From Propionibacteriaceae bacterium (GTDB lineage Bacteria; Actinomycetota; Actinomycetes; Propionibacteriales; Propionibacteriaceae): a DNA stretch of 9,226 bases. Positions 1 to 6,657 of this stretch are shown piece by piece. The translations under genes were made by a program, and so were the position numbers. The stretch is from the NCBI GenBank assembly GCA_025923975.1, contig JAICEV010000115.1:1-9226 (forward strand), written 5' to 3'. Under the pieces are notes generated by a model. It was not told the origin of the DNA. It did not search any database and saw only the letters and a list, made by a program, of their open reading frames with translations. Every line of letters begins with the position of its first letter. The first letter of the stretch is position 1.

Positions 1-4
1 AAGC

Positions 5-22
5 GTGGACCAGCTGGTCCAC
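5..22. promoter_or_regulatory. 18-bp perfect palindrome, probable repressor operator
   Basis: The sequence GTGGACCAGCTGGTCCAC is its own reverse complement over all 18 bases. It can be read as two TGGACCA half-sites around a GC centre. It lies 20 bp before the GTG start of the monooxygenase and just before its ribosome binding site, where a bound protein would block transcription or initiation. Length and symmetry fit operators of TetR- or MarR-type dimeric repressors, which often sit beside flavin monooxygenase genes in actinobacteria. No regulator gene is visible, so it would lie to the left of the window. As RNA the same bases could also form a hairpin, so an operator is an inference. Confidence 0.55.
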
Positions 23-42
23 AACTCGTGAAGGAGGCTCTT

Positions 43-1250
43 GTGCTCACCCCGACGCCGATCGAGGCCCAGGTCGCATCGCTTCAGAACGATCCACTCA
101 AGGTCCTGGTGGTAGGAGCTGGGTAGCCGGCACTGCGCTGGCCCAGCTACTGCGCAGCCAAGGATTGCACCCAGTGCTCATCGAGCGGACGGGCCCAGAC
201 AGCAGTCCGGGCTACATGCTGGGCTTGATGCCGATGGTCGACCCAGTGATCGATGAGCTCGGTGTCCGGCCGGCCTATCTCGACCGCAGCACTGCGCTGG
301 CACGCTTCCGGTTTCGCTCGCACACCGGCCGATTGGTACGTGAGGATCCGCTGGGTGACCTGATGGCGCGGTATGGGGACTATCGCGGCATCAGCCGCGG
401 CGATCTGCTTGACGTGCTGAGTAGCGCTGGCGGCTCGGTCTCGTACCAGACCTCCGTCGCAGCCATTCGCCAAGATCAGGAGCAGGTGACCGCCAGCCTT
501 CGCTCACCGTCAGGCGAGCACGAGGTCACAGTCGAGGCGATCGTTGCGGCAGACGGATTGCACTCCCAGACTCGCAGCCTCATCCTCGACGAGGATGCTG
601 TCGAAGTCGTCGACACCGGTTGGGGCGGCTGGGTGGCGTGGGCCGACGCCGATGACGAGACCGACCTGGGCGAGGAACTGTGGGGAGCCGGCTTCTTCGT
701 CGGTTCATACCCGGTGCTGGGGCACCTTGGAGTGATCTTGTGCGGACCTGCCGACCTTACGCGGCAAGGATCCGCCGCCCTGATAGCTCAGGTTCGGCGA
801 CAGATTGATCATCCCGAAGGCAGGGTTGCTGCCGTCCTCGACGCCATCGCAGCAGCCGACGACCGGTACTACTGGGCGCTGACCGACTGCCGGGCGAGCA
901 CCTGGTCGATGGATCGGGTTGTCATGCTCGGCGATGCGGCTGCTGGATTCCTGCCGACTGCTGGCATCGGGGCTGGCATGGCTCTGGAGTCGGCGCTGGC
1001 GTTGACAAAGGAGCTGACCAGGACCGGTGCGAGGGACATTCCGGACGCACTGCGCCGATACGAAGATCTGCAACGCCCGCGAGTCGAGGCGGCCCAGGAT
1101 AATTCGCGACTGCTGGCTCGGTTGGTCTTCCGACGCAACCGGTTCGTTGCGACACTGCGTGATCTGATCATGGCCAGGGTGAGTGCGAAGGTTGCACTGG
1201 GCCCGATTCACAAGCTGCTCGCCGACGTACCGGAAACGACGGCGGCGTGA
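43..1250 (+). CDS. FAD-dependent monooxygenase (group A, PHBH-like), disrupted by a frameshift
   Basis: The product should be a single-component flavoprotein hydroxylase using FAD and NAD(P)H to oxidise a small organic substrate, which cannot be named. GTG at 43 is chosen because AAGGAGG ends five bases upstream. From there the reading is KVLVVGAG and then TAG at 124-126. Re-reading G123 (GTA GCC GGC) gives GAGVAG, the FAD-binding GxGxxG motif at restored residues 25-30, and continues open to TGA at 1248-1250. The restored protein is 402 residues, normal for the family. Downstream are the DG motif (AADGLHS, about 169-175) and the GD motif (LGDAAAGFLPTAGIGAG, about 296-312), which contacts the FAD ribityl chain. 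The remaining intact frame, from TTG at 165, lacks the dinucleotide-binding loop and would probably be inactive. It is either a real pseudogene or a one-base sequencing or assembly error in a G run. Confidence 0.85.
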
Positions 1251-1266
1251 CCGTTACGCTCCGAAT

Positions 1267-1860
1267 GTGGTCCAAGGAACTGAGGTCGAGCGTCGGCCCA
1301 CAGTCAGTCGGCTGGCGCTGGCGACAGCAGTTGTTGACCTGCTGGGCGTTGCTAGCTTGATCATCTTTTTCGCCGTGGGTGGACCGTTTGGATTCATCAA
1401 TGACGTTGCCAACGGCCTGCTCGGCCTGCTCAGCCTGGCGCTGGCGTGGCACTGGGTTGTCAGTCGCAGAAGTGGCTGGAGCAGGGTCGCTATTGCCGCT
1501 GCAGCCATTGGAGCGATTGTCATGGTGGTCGGCTCCATCTTGATCATCTTCGACATCACCGGGTGGTACCTCGCCGGTCTGGTGTCGAGTGTCGGCAACG
1601 CATTCCTAGGGGTTTGGCTGCTGGTGGCAAACCGCCTCCATCGGCCCGCGCCAGAGCTGCCGCGCGGCTTGATCATGTTGGGAACCACCGCTGCCGCCTT
1701 CATGATCATTGGGTGGCTGGCTATTCCGGGCGTCGTGGCGCGCCTCGACGATCCGCAGTTGGCACCGTGGTACGTCAACGCAGGACTGCTCAATTGGATG
1801 GGAACGTACCTGCTCTATCCCGTTTGGTGCCTCTGGCTGAGCCGCCGACATGGCGGCTAA
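1267..1860 (+). CDS. six-helix integral membrane protein of unknown function
   Basis: I do not recognise a family. The 197-residue product has six hydrophobic segments, at about residues 15-37, 44-65, 73-95, 99-121, 134-157 and 170-192. The loops are short and basic (WVVSRRSGWSR, ANRLHRP), and the C-terminus is short and basic (SRRHGG). There is no soluble domain and no transporter signature that I can name. The frame is open upstream to an in-frame GTG at 1183, but that stretch overlaps the monooxygenase and reads as arginine-rich shadow sequence. GTG at 1267, 16 bases after the monooxygenase stop, is therefore preferred, although no clear Shine-Dalgarno precedes it. The spacing suggests co-transcription, and possibly translational coupling, with the monooxygenase. 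The gene faces the FG-GAP gene with three bases between stops. Confidence 0.7.
   Translation: MVQGTEVERRPTVSRLALATAVVDLLGVASLIIFFAVGGPFGFINDVANGLLGLLSLALAWHWVVSRRSGWSRVAIAAAAIGAIVMVVGSILIIFDITGWYLAGLVSSVGNAFLGVWLLVANRLHRPAPELPRGLIMLGTTAAAFMIIGWLAIPGVVARLDDPQLAPWYVNAGLLNWMGTYLLYPVWCLWLSRRHGG
1840..1858. terminator. hairpin at the convergent gene ends, possible bidirectional terminator
   Basis: AGCCGCC at 1840-1846 pairs perfectly with GGCGGCT at 1852-1858 around a five-base loop. It covers the last codons of the plus-strand membrane protein gene and lies just after the stop of the minus-strand FG-GAP gene. No T run follows on either strand, so it is not a textbook intrinsic terminator. Its position between convergent genes supports a role in ending or insulating transcription. 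Confidence 0.4.
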
Positions 1861-1863
1861 TGA

Positions 1864-3363
1864 TTACTCGCCAGCGGGCGAAGCGATCACCGTCCCATAG
1901 TTTGTGCCTGCCTGGGCGCCACCGCTATAGCCAACCGAGGAGTTGGACGCACCAGCGACCGTGATGTCGGTCGAGCTGGGCTCACTGCTGATCGGTGTCG
2001 ATTGCACTATGCCTGCCGCGCCATCCTCCCCGGGGACACCGATGAAGGCGCGATCTCTCTTGGCAACATCGTCATCGCTATGACGTCCGAGTGCCAGCGT
2101 GCTCCCAAGACGATCACCCGATTCGGCAGTCCGGGACAGCACGTTCGCCTGGTCCACGGATCCGGCACAGGGCTCGAACGGCGGTGGCGTAAGGAACGCG
2201 ACGGTTCCAGCATCGACTCGTGCTGAGCCGCCGCTTGTGATGTCCTCGCCGGGTACACCAGCAACGATCTGAATTCCGTCGGAGCAGCCGATGTTGCGCC
2301 CAATCGCTACGGCTGCGCCAAACCGATCGTCTGTCTCCACGGCGCCAGGCACCCCCGGAGTGTATTGCTTGAACTCCCCAGTCGGTACCGGCGTGGCGGA
2401 GGACCAGCTGAAGAGTTGGACCATGCCGGCGTTACTGCTTGCGTCGACATCCTCAAAGGGCACGCCGGCAGCGAAGTGTTCCCCAAAGAAGGCGACTGCG
2501 GCACCAAAACGATCTCCCGTCTCCGCATTTCCTGGCACACCCGGCGATGCCTGGGACCAACTAAATGCCTTGTCGAAGGGAGCGTCGCCGTCAGTGCTGG
2601 CGAGCAGGGTGATCGAGCCTGCATTCTTTCTGCTGCCGACATCCTCAAGTTCATCGCCGACGAGGACACCTCGCGGAGTCGCCGAAAGGGCAGCTCCAAA
2701 CTGGTCGTTCGCTTCGGTGCTGCCCGGTACTCCGGTCGAATTCTGAGTGATCGTTTGCACCAGGTTGACGTTGAGATTGCCACCTGAGTTGGTGATCGAG
2801 TAATGCACGACCGAGCCGGCATCGGTCGTGCCGCCAGCGTTATCGAGTGGTGCACCAATCCACAGGTCGAAGCCGGTACGAGTGAGATTCGGTGCAATTG
2901 CGAGCGAGGCGCCGAATCGGTCGCCAGCGGTTGCACCGCCATCCAACGTCCGCCCGTCGGCGTTCTGGAAGCCATCCTCGGCGCCCAGGATTACGTGGAC
3001 TCGACCCGTGCGGCCACTCGCTCCGGGAGCACCGACAATGATGTCGTCGCAGCCGTCATCGTTGAGATCTGCCATAACGACGGCTGATCCGAACGCGTCG
3101 CCCGAGGCGCCTTCACCGAGACCGGCATTCTGCTGGGTCAAGATTTTGCTGGGTGCAGTGCTAAGTCGAAGATCAACCTCGCCAGTGCCGTTGTTACGGC
3201 CCGGCAGACCGACCAGTAGGTCAGAGCTCCCATCACCGTCGACGTCACCAGAGACCGGAATACTGGTCTGGCAGTCGGCTTGGGCGGCAGTCGCCACATT
3301 CAGCGGTGTCAGTGTGGCTGCGGCGGTGGCCGCAACTAGTACAGAGGCCCCGAATTTCCGCAC
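1864..3363 (-). CDS. secreted FG-GAP / integrin-alpha-like seven-bladed beta-propeller protein
   Basis: This is an exported repeat protein of 499 residues. GTG at 3363-3361 is chosen over an ATG at 3468 because AAGGAG (3376-3371) lies seven bases upstream and the product then begins with a signal peptide: a basic VRKFG, a hydrophobic alanine-rich stretch, and probable cleavage near ATAAQA (about residues 24-29). The mature part has seven blades. The first carries DVDGDGSSD (40-48); the others start at GDxFG-type motifs near residues 88, 147, 219, 283, 345 and 416. Typical partners such as VGAPG, IGAP and AGVPGED follow. DVDGDGSSD and DLNDDGCDD (99-107) resemble the calcium-binding loops of FG-GAP repeats. 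Such propellers usually bind proteins or glycans outside the cell, and no enzyme domain is present. There is no LPXTG motif, lipobox or C-terminal membrane helix, so it is probably released or loosely surface-attached. The ligand is unknown. Confidence 0.85.
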   Translation of the reverse strand: MRKFGASVLVAATAAATLTPLNVATAAQADCQTSIPVSGDVDGDGSSDLLVGLPGRNNGTGEVDLRLSTAPSKILTQQNAGLGEGASGDAFGSAVVMADLNDDGCDDIIVGAPGASGRTGRVHVILGAEDGFQNADGRTLDGGATAGDRFGASLAIAPNLTRTGFDLWIGAPLDNAGGTTDAGSVVHYSITNSGGNLNVNLVQTITQNSTGVPGSTEANDQFGAALSATPRGVLVGDELEDVGSRKNAGSITLLASTDGDAPFDKAFSWSQASPGVPGNAETGDRFGAAVAFFGEHFAAGVPFEDVDASSNAGMVQLFSWSSATPVPTGEFKQYTPGVPGAVETDDRFGAAVAIGRNIGCSDGIQIVAGVPGEDITSGGSARVDAGTVAFLTPPPFEPCAGSVDQANVLSRTAESGDRLGSTLALGRHSDDDVAKRDRAFIGVPGEDGAAGIVQSTPISSEPSSTDITVAGASNSSVGYSGGAQAGTNYGTVIASPAGE

Positions 3364-3370
3364 GCTGCAG

Positions 3371-3376
3371 CTCCTT
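3371..3376 (-). promoter_or_regulatory. ribosome binding site that fixes the FG-GAP gene start
   Basis: AAGGAG on the minus strand stands seven bases before GTG 3363-3361. Upstream alternatives in the same frame, including the ATG at 3468, lack both a comparable site and a signal-peptide-like N-terminus. Confidence 0.7.
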
Positions 3377-3478
3377 CCCCGATCGCTATCACAGGTCACA
3401 AGGGAGCATCTCAGGACGCGGGCCGGAATGTGGGTTTCATGCAAATTTCGGAGATTCAGGTCCTCCACTGACGCGTAT

Positions 3479-3504
3479 TCACCTCTTGCGGGTGATGCTC
3501 ACCC
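3479..3504. promoter_or_regulatory. alternating inverted repeats in the divergent control region
   Basis: Three short arms follow each other: TCACC (3479-3483), GGGTGA (3490-3495) and TCACCC (3499-3504). The middle arm can pair with the first (five base pairs, seven-base loop) or with the third (six base pairs, three-base loop), but not with both. The site lies between the divergent FG-GAP and cardiolipin synthase genes, about 100 bp before the latter's start. It could be an operator with repeated half-sites or a pair of competing leader hairpins. No convincing -10/-35 promoter could be assigned on either strand in the 244-bp gap, which also holds a 12-bp palindrome, CTTCGGCCGAAG, at 3523-3534. 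Confidence 0.35.
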
Positions 3505-3594
3505 GGCTCGGTGCGTGGCAGGCTTCGGCCGAAGAGCGCCTAGGCGGTCACGGTTCACGCGGCCGCCAAGCCCTCGACCCGACAATCAGAATCA

Positions 3595-3602
3595 AGAGGT
3601 GA
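3595..3602 (+). promoter_or_regulatory. ribosome binding site of the cardiolipin synthase gene
   Basis: AGAGGTGA matches the extended anti-Shine-Dalgarno complement (AGGAGGTGA) with one base missing, and ends five bases before GTG at 3608. This decides the start against the in-frame GTG at 3599, which lies inside the site, and against the much longer upstream open frame antisense to the FG-GAP gene. Confidence 0.65.
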
Positions 3603-3607
3603 TATCG

Positions 3608-5059
3608 GTGAACGCGATTGTGTGGGCCCCGGCGATCTTGTACCTCGTCGAATTGATCATCAAGATCGTGGCGCTCGGTACGATTCCGGGCAACCGTCGC
3701 CCATCGTCCTCCATTGCCTGGTTGCTCCTCATCGTGGTGACTCCGATTCTCGGCTTGGTGATCTTCCTCCTGATCGGCAGCCCGTTCGTACGCGGACGAC
3801 GAGCCAAGGTCCAGGCTGAGGCCAACACGGTCATTAGCGAACGTTCCGCTAATGTCCCAGACATCCCGGCAGGATTTGACGTCCCGGTTGGGGTGGACAG
3901 CCTGTTTCGGCTGAACCGGCGCTTGAGCGCGCTGCCATGCGTAACGGGCGTCAGCCATGGCTTGTTCGGCGAGTACCAAGCCTCCATTCAGGCGATGACC
4001 GATGCGGTCAAGGAGGCAGAGACCAGAGTTCACGTCGAGTTCTTCATCACGTCGTGGGACGACGCCACCGACGGTTTCTTTGTGGCGTTGACCGAGGCGG
4101 TCAAGCGTGGCGTTCGGGTGAGGCTGCTGTACGACCACGTCGCATCTCGCCGCTATCCAAGGTTCAAGGAAATGAACACCAGGCTCACCGCGGCCGGTAT
4201 CGACTGGCGCGAGATGATGCCGATCAAGCCATTGAAGGGCAAGTGGCGCCGCCCCGATCTCCGTAATCACCGCAAGCTGCTTGTGGTGGACGGCAAGGTC
4301 GCCTTCATGGGCTCCCAGAACATGATCGACTCCAGTTACCTGTTGCCGGGGAACATCAAGGTGGGTCGGCACTGGAAGGATCTCAACATCAAGATCACCG
4401 GCGAGATCGTCAGGGAGTTGGAAGCGGTCTTCGCCATGGATTGGTACACCGAGACCGGAGAGCGGTTGGGCGTTGAGTTCGAGCTCGTGGATGATCCCGA
4501 GGTGGGCGAGGTCCCGATGCAATTGCTGCCGTCAGGACCCGGGTATCTGACGATCCCGAATTTGAGGCTCTTTACGGGGCTGGTGCATCGCGCGCAGCAC
4601 AAGTTGTCCCTCACGAGTCCCTATTTCGTACCCGATGACTCCTTGTTGGAAGCGATCACCACCGCTGGCTCCCGCGGTGTCGCAGTCGAGCTCTTCGTAT
4701 CCGAGCAAGCCGATCAGTTTGTGGTTCAGCACGCTCAAGCCTCTTACTACGACGTCCTGCTGGAGGCGGGCGTGCGGATCTACCTCTACCCCAAGCCAAC
4801 CGTGCTGCACGCCAAGCACTTCACCGTCGACGACATGGTCGGCATCATCGGCTCCAGCAACATGGACTATCGCTCGTTCGGGCTGGACTACGAAATCACG
4901 CTGATGTCGACCGGCAAGCAGTTTGTCGCCGATCTGCAGGAAGTCGCCGACGGGTACCGAGCGGTCTGCCGCGAGTTGACCCTTGAGGAGTGGCGTCAGA
5001 GGCCGAGGGGCCAGCGCTATATCGACAACGTCATGCGCTTGGTGTCGGCACTGCAGTAG
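3608..5059 (+). CDS. cls: cardiolipin synthase (phospholipase D superfamily)
   Basis: The enzyme makes cardiolipin at the cytoplasmic membrane, in bacterial Cls enzymes usually by joining two phosphatidylglycerol molecules with release of glycerol. The 483-residue product has the family's usual length. Two N-terminal hydrophobic segments (about 3-24 and 35-61), separated by GTIPGNRRPSS, form the PLDc_N membrane anchor. Two HKD catalytic motifs follow: HRKLLVVD (H221, K223, D228) with GSQNMID just after, and HAKHFTVD (H401, K403, D408) with GSSNMDYRS after it. Both are complete, so the enzyme should be active. The start rests on the strong ribosome binding site at 3595-3602. The gene stands alone: divergent from the FG-GAP gene and followed after two bases by the tandem repeat. 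The exact donor lipid is not shown by sequence, since some actinobacterial enzymes of other families use CDP-diacylglycerol instead. Confidence 0.93.
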   Translation: MNAIVWAPAILYLVELIIKIVALGTIPGNRRPSSSIAWLLLIVVTPILGLVIFLLIGSPFVRGRRAKVQAEANTVISERSANVPDIPAGFDVPVGVDSLFRLNRRLSALPCVTGVSHGLFGEYQASIQAMTDAVKEAETRVHVEFFITSWDDATDGFFVALTEAVKRGVRVRLLYDHVASRRYPRFKEMNTRLTAAGIDWREMMPIKPLKGKWRRPDLRNHRKLLVVDGKVAFMGSQNMIDSSYLLPGNIKVGRHWKDLNIKITGEIVRELEAVFAMDWYTETGERLGVEFELVDDPEVGEVPMQLLPSGPGYLTIPNLRLFTGLVHRAQHKLSLTSPYFVPDDSLLEAITTAGSRGVAVELFVSEQADQFVVQHAQASYYDVLLEAGVRIYLYPKPTVLHAKHFTVDDMVGIIGSSNMDYRSFGLDYEITLMSTGKQFVADLQEVADGYRAVCRELTLEEWRQRPRGQRYIDNVMRLVSALQ

Positions 5060-5061
5060 CT

Positions 5062-5216
5062 CGTACGCCCGGAGCGGCGCGTTTGCGCCGTTCTGGTGTG
5101 AAACGTACGCCCTGCAGCGACCGCAGTCGCACTTTTCCGCGCTTCTGGTGGGAAACGTACGCCCTACAGCGACCGCAGTCGCACTTTTCCGCGCTTCTGG
5201 TGGGAAACGTACGCTC
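5062..5216. repeat. tandem array of 52-bp hairpin-bearing units with a divergent 42-bp copy
   Basis: The array begins two bases after the cardiolipin synthase stop. Units are 5062-5103 (42 bp, divergent), 5104-5155 and 5156-5207 (52 bp each, differing only at 5114/5166, G versus A), then a truncated fourth start, CGTACGC, from 5208. Unit junctions share the 20-mer TTCTGGTGKGAAACGTACGC at 5091, 5143 and 5195. Between junctions each unit can form a hairpin: CGGCGC-GTTT-GCGCCG (5075-5090) in the divergent copy and GCGAC-CGCA-GTCGC (5117-5130 and 5169-5182) in the full copies. In the full copies ACTTTT follows the stem, resembling a weak intrinsic terminator for cls. Open frames that cross the array on either strand look like translated repeats, not genes. 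Confidence 0.9.
5117..5188 (+). terminator. possible tandem terminators inside the repeat units
   Basis: Two copies of GCGAC-CGCA-GTCGC followed by AC and four T residues (T at 5133-5136 and 5185-5188) lie downstream of the cardiolipin synthase gene. The five-base-pair stems are short and the T runs brief, so each would be weak alone. Duplication could add effect. This is inferred from structure and position only. Confidence 0.35.
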
Positions 5217-5266
5217 ACGGTCGGTCCCATTCAGGTAGACGCCTTGACCCGACATTGCAGTGATCG

Positions 5267-5272
5267 AAAGGA
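5267..5272 (+). promoter_or_regulatory. ribosome binding site of the DDN-family gene
   Basis: AAAGGA ends seven bases before GTG at 5280. It shows that translation starts after the repeat array, although the same frame is open through the array and into the end of cls. Confidence 0.6.
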
Positions 5273-5279
5273 TGCGCCG

Positions 5280-5738
5280 GTGACTAGCTTCAAGCGCAGC
5301 TGGGTGCGCATCGGTAACCACATCGGCCTTTGGATGTATCGAGCGTTTGATGGTCGACTCGCGAGCTATAACAAGGACGCCACAGTCTTGATGATCACAA
5401 CGCCGGGCCGCAGGACTGGCGTTCTGCATTCCACCTGTGTGCGCTACCTCGACACACCGGAGGGCCTACTTGTTTGGGGCACCGCCTCTGGCGCTCCCCG
5501 CGACCCTGACTGGTTCCGCAATCTGCGCAAGGCCCAACTTGCCGACGTGCAGCTGGGAGCCACGACACTCCAGGTCCGTCCCCATGAGCTGGTTGGCGAG
5601 CAGCGCGATAGAGCCTGGCATGACATCATCCTGGCGCGAGCTCCAGGAGTCGAGAAGTATGCGCAACGTGCCGGCCGAACTATCCCGGTAGCACTCCTCC
5701 AACCAATCCAGGGGCCGCCCAGATCAGCGCCCAATTGA
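5280..5738 (+). CDS. deazaflavin (F420)-dependent nitroreductase-family protein (DUF385/DDN type)
   Basis: The family folds as a split beta-barrel that binds coenzyme F420 and reduces varied small molecules in the cytoplasm or at the membrane; Mycobacterium Ddn reduces quinones and activates nitroimidazoles. The 152-residue product has the usual length. Signature segments are TTPGRRTGVLHSTCVRYL (about 40-57), in the position of the family's TxGRxSG cofactor-binding motif, and GTASGAPRDPDWFRNLRKAQ (67-86), matching its G-PxWxxNL element. GTG at 5280 is chosen for the AAAGGA upstream; the longer frame only adds translated repeat sequence. The family implies a host that makes F420, which fits an actinobacterium. 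The substrate is unknown. The VOC gene follows after 70 bp, so the two may share a transcript. Confidence 0.88.
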   Translation: MTSFKRSWVRIGNHIGLWMYRAFDGRLASYNKDATVLMITTPGRRTGVLHSTCVRYLDTPEGLLVWGTASGAPRDPDWFRNLRKAQLADVQLGATTLQVRPHELVGEQRDRAWHDIILARAPGVEKYAQRAGRTIPVALLQPIQGPPRSAPN

Positions 5739-5751
5739 CAGTCCAATTGAC
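5731..5751. repeat. short direct repeat after the DDN-family gene
   Basis: CCAATTGAC occurs twice with a period of 12 bases (5731-5739 and 5743-5751). The first copy contains the DDN-family stop codon. It is probably a small local duplication, with no visible function. Confidence 0.5.
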
Positions 5752-5808
5752 TATGGCACAGCCCTACTCAATACTGCGAAAGGTGATGGGACGCGGTGGC
5801 AATTCGAC

Positions 5809-6588
5809 GTGACACGAGATGACATAGGCCCGACCCACGGCCGGATCGAGTATGTGCAGCTCCCCGCAATGGATATCGCGCGCTCCGCTGCCTTCTACGA
5901 GAAAGTTTTCGGATGGTCGATTGACGCCGGCCACGGAAGCTTTGAAGCGCCCGGAATAATCGGCCAGTTGACGACAGATCAGACGCCTGCCGGGACTGGT
6001 GGACCTCTCCTATGGATCTCAGCCGAAAGTCTGCCGCACATCCAGCGGGAGGTCATCGCCAACGGCGGCATCGTGCACGGGCATCCTCAACTCGACGGCG
6101 GCGAGCGCTGGCTTGTCGAGATCGACGATCCGGCCGGCAACAGGATCGGCGTCGTGGTGCCCGCTAGCTCGGCTCAGGCGCAGACCATGATCGCCGTACG
6201 CGATGTCGAGGCGTCCAGCCGCTGGTATCAGCAGCTTCTCGGTCTTCGTAGTGATCATGGTGGCCCGGCGTACGAACGGCTGCTCTCCGATGGAACTCTG
6301 GTGCTTCAGCTCCATAACCGTGCTGTCGAACACCACCACGGTCTCTTTGTGAGCCCAGAAGTCGAGGTCGGGAACGGCGTCCTGCTGTGGTTTGGCGAGG
6401 TGGCCGACTTCGACGACGTTGTGGCACGCGCTGGCGAGCTCAACGCCCCGATAGTGCGCGCACCGCACCGCAACCCGCCGGAGGGCCAAGGTGGCGGTCC
6501 GGGTCATCGCGAAATCTGGATCAAAGACCCTGACGGTTACACCGTGGTCGTTGCCAGCACCGACGGTGAGGCGTACGAGCCGGCCTAG
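5809..6588 (+). CDS. two-domain VOC (glyoxalase / bleomycin-resistance fold) protein
   Basis: The vicinal-oxygen-chelate fold supports metal-dependent isomerases, dioxygenases and drug-binding resistance proteins; the reaction here cannot be assigned. The 259-residue product contains two VOC modules. The first, about 10-118, starts GRIEYVQLPAMD and ends DDPAGNRIGVVVP. The second, about 126-250, starts MIAVRDVEASSRWYQQLLG and ends KDPDGYTVVVAS. Both show the hallmark D-(3-5)-S-x-x-(F/W)-Y helix and the closing DP-(A/D)-G strand. The modules are unlike each other, so the duplication is old. An HHHG segment (175-178) and a glycine-rich loop, EGQGGGPGHRE, precede the last strand. GTG at 5809 is the best in-frame start and leaves a short leader before the first strand; the Shine-Dalgarno is weak (GGTGG at 5795-5799). 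It probably belongs with the flanking DDN and TIM-barrel genes. Confidence 0.85.
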   Translation: MTRDDIGPTHGRIEYVQLPAMDIARSAAFYEKVFGWSIDAGHGSFEAPGIIGQLTTDQTPAGTGGPLLWISAESLPHIQREVIANGGIVHGHPQLDGGERWLVEIDDPAGNRIGVVVPASSAQAQTMIAVRDVEASSRWYQQLLGLRSDHGGPAYERLLSDGTLVLQLHNRAVEHHHGLFVSPEVEVGNGVLLWFGEVADFDDVVARAGELNAPIVRAPHRNPPEGQGGGPGHREIWIKDPDGYTVVVASTDGEAYEPA

Positions 6589-6591
6589 ATT

Positions 6592-6608
6592 CCCGGCAGG
6601 CGACCGGG
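6592..6608. other. small hairpin between the VOC and TIM-barrel genes
   Basis: CCCGG (6592-6596) can pair with CCGGG (6604-6608) around a seven-base loop, four bases after the VOC stop. No T run follows, so termination is doubtful. It may reduce read-through or affect transcript stability. Confidence 0.25.
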
Positions 6609-6657
6609 CTACCGTGGGCCGATGCGGCTGGCGGCAGACCGCTGAGGGAAGGACATC

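Noticed and set aside
165..1250. The intact frame from TTG 165 as a functional short monooxygenase.
   Set aside because: It lacks the N-terminal strand and GxGxxG loop that bind FAD, and the TTG has no ribosome binding site.
3364..3468. An upstream ATG at 3468 for the FG-GAP protein.
   Set aside because: It would put 35 polar residues before the signal peptide, while GTG at 3363 has a well-spaced AAGGAG and begins directly with a signal peptide.
3523..3534. Palindrome CTTCGGCCGAAG as an operator.
   Set aside because: At 12 bp in GC-rich DNA it is short enough to occur by chance, and nothing else supports a binding site.
2828..3607. A long open frame upstream of and in frame with cardiolipin synthase, which would add about 260 residues.
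   Set aside because: It is antisense to the FG-GAP gene, reads as serine/proline/arginine-rich shadow sequence, and the strong ribosome binding site at 3595-3602 places the start at 3608.
5091..5214. CRISPR-like pattern: a 20-base block repeated three times with 32-base gaps.
   Set aside because: The gaps are almost identical to each other instead of unique, the repeat is too short, and no cas gene is present.
5031..5230. Open frames crossing the repeat array on both strands, with recurring segments such as RTFPTRSAEKCDCGRC.
   Set aside because: The recurring peptides are simply the 52-bp unit translated. They have no ribosome binding site and overlap cls or the DDN-family gene, so they are not counted as genes.
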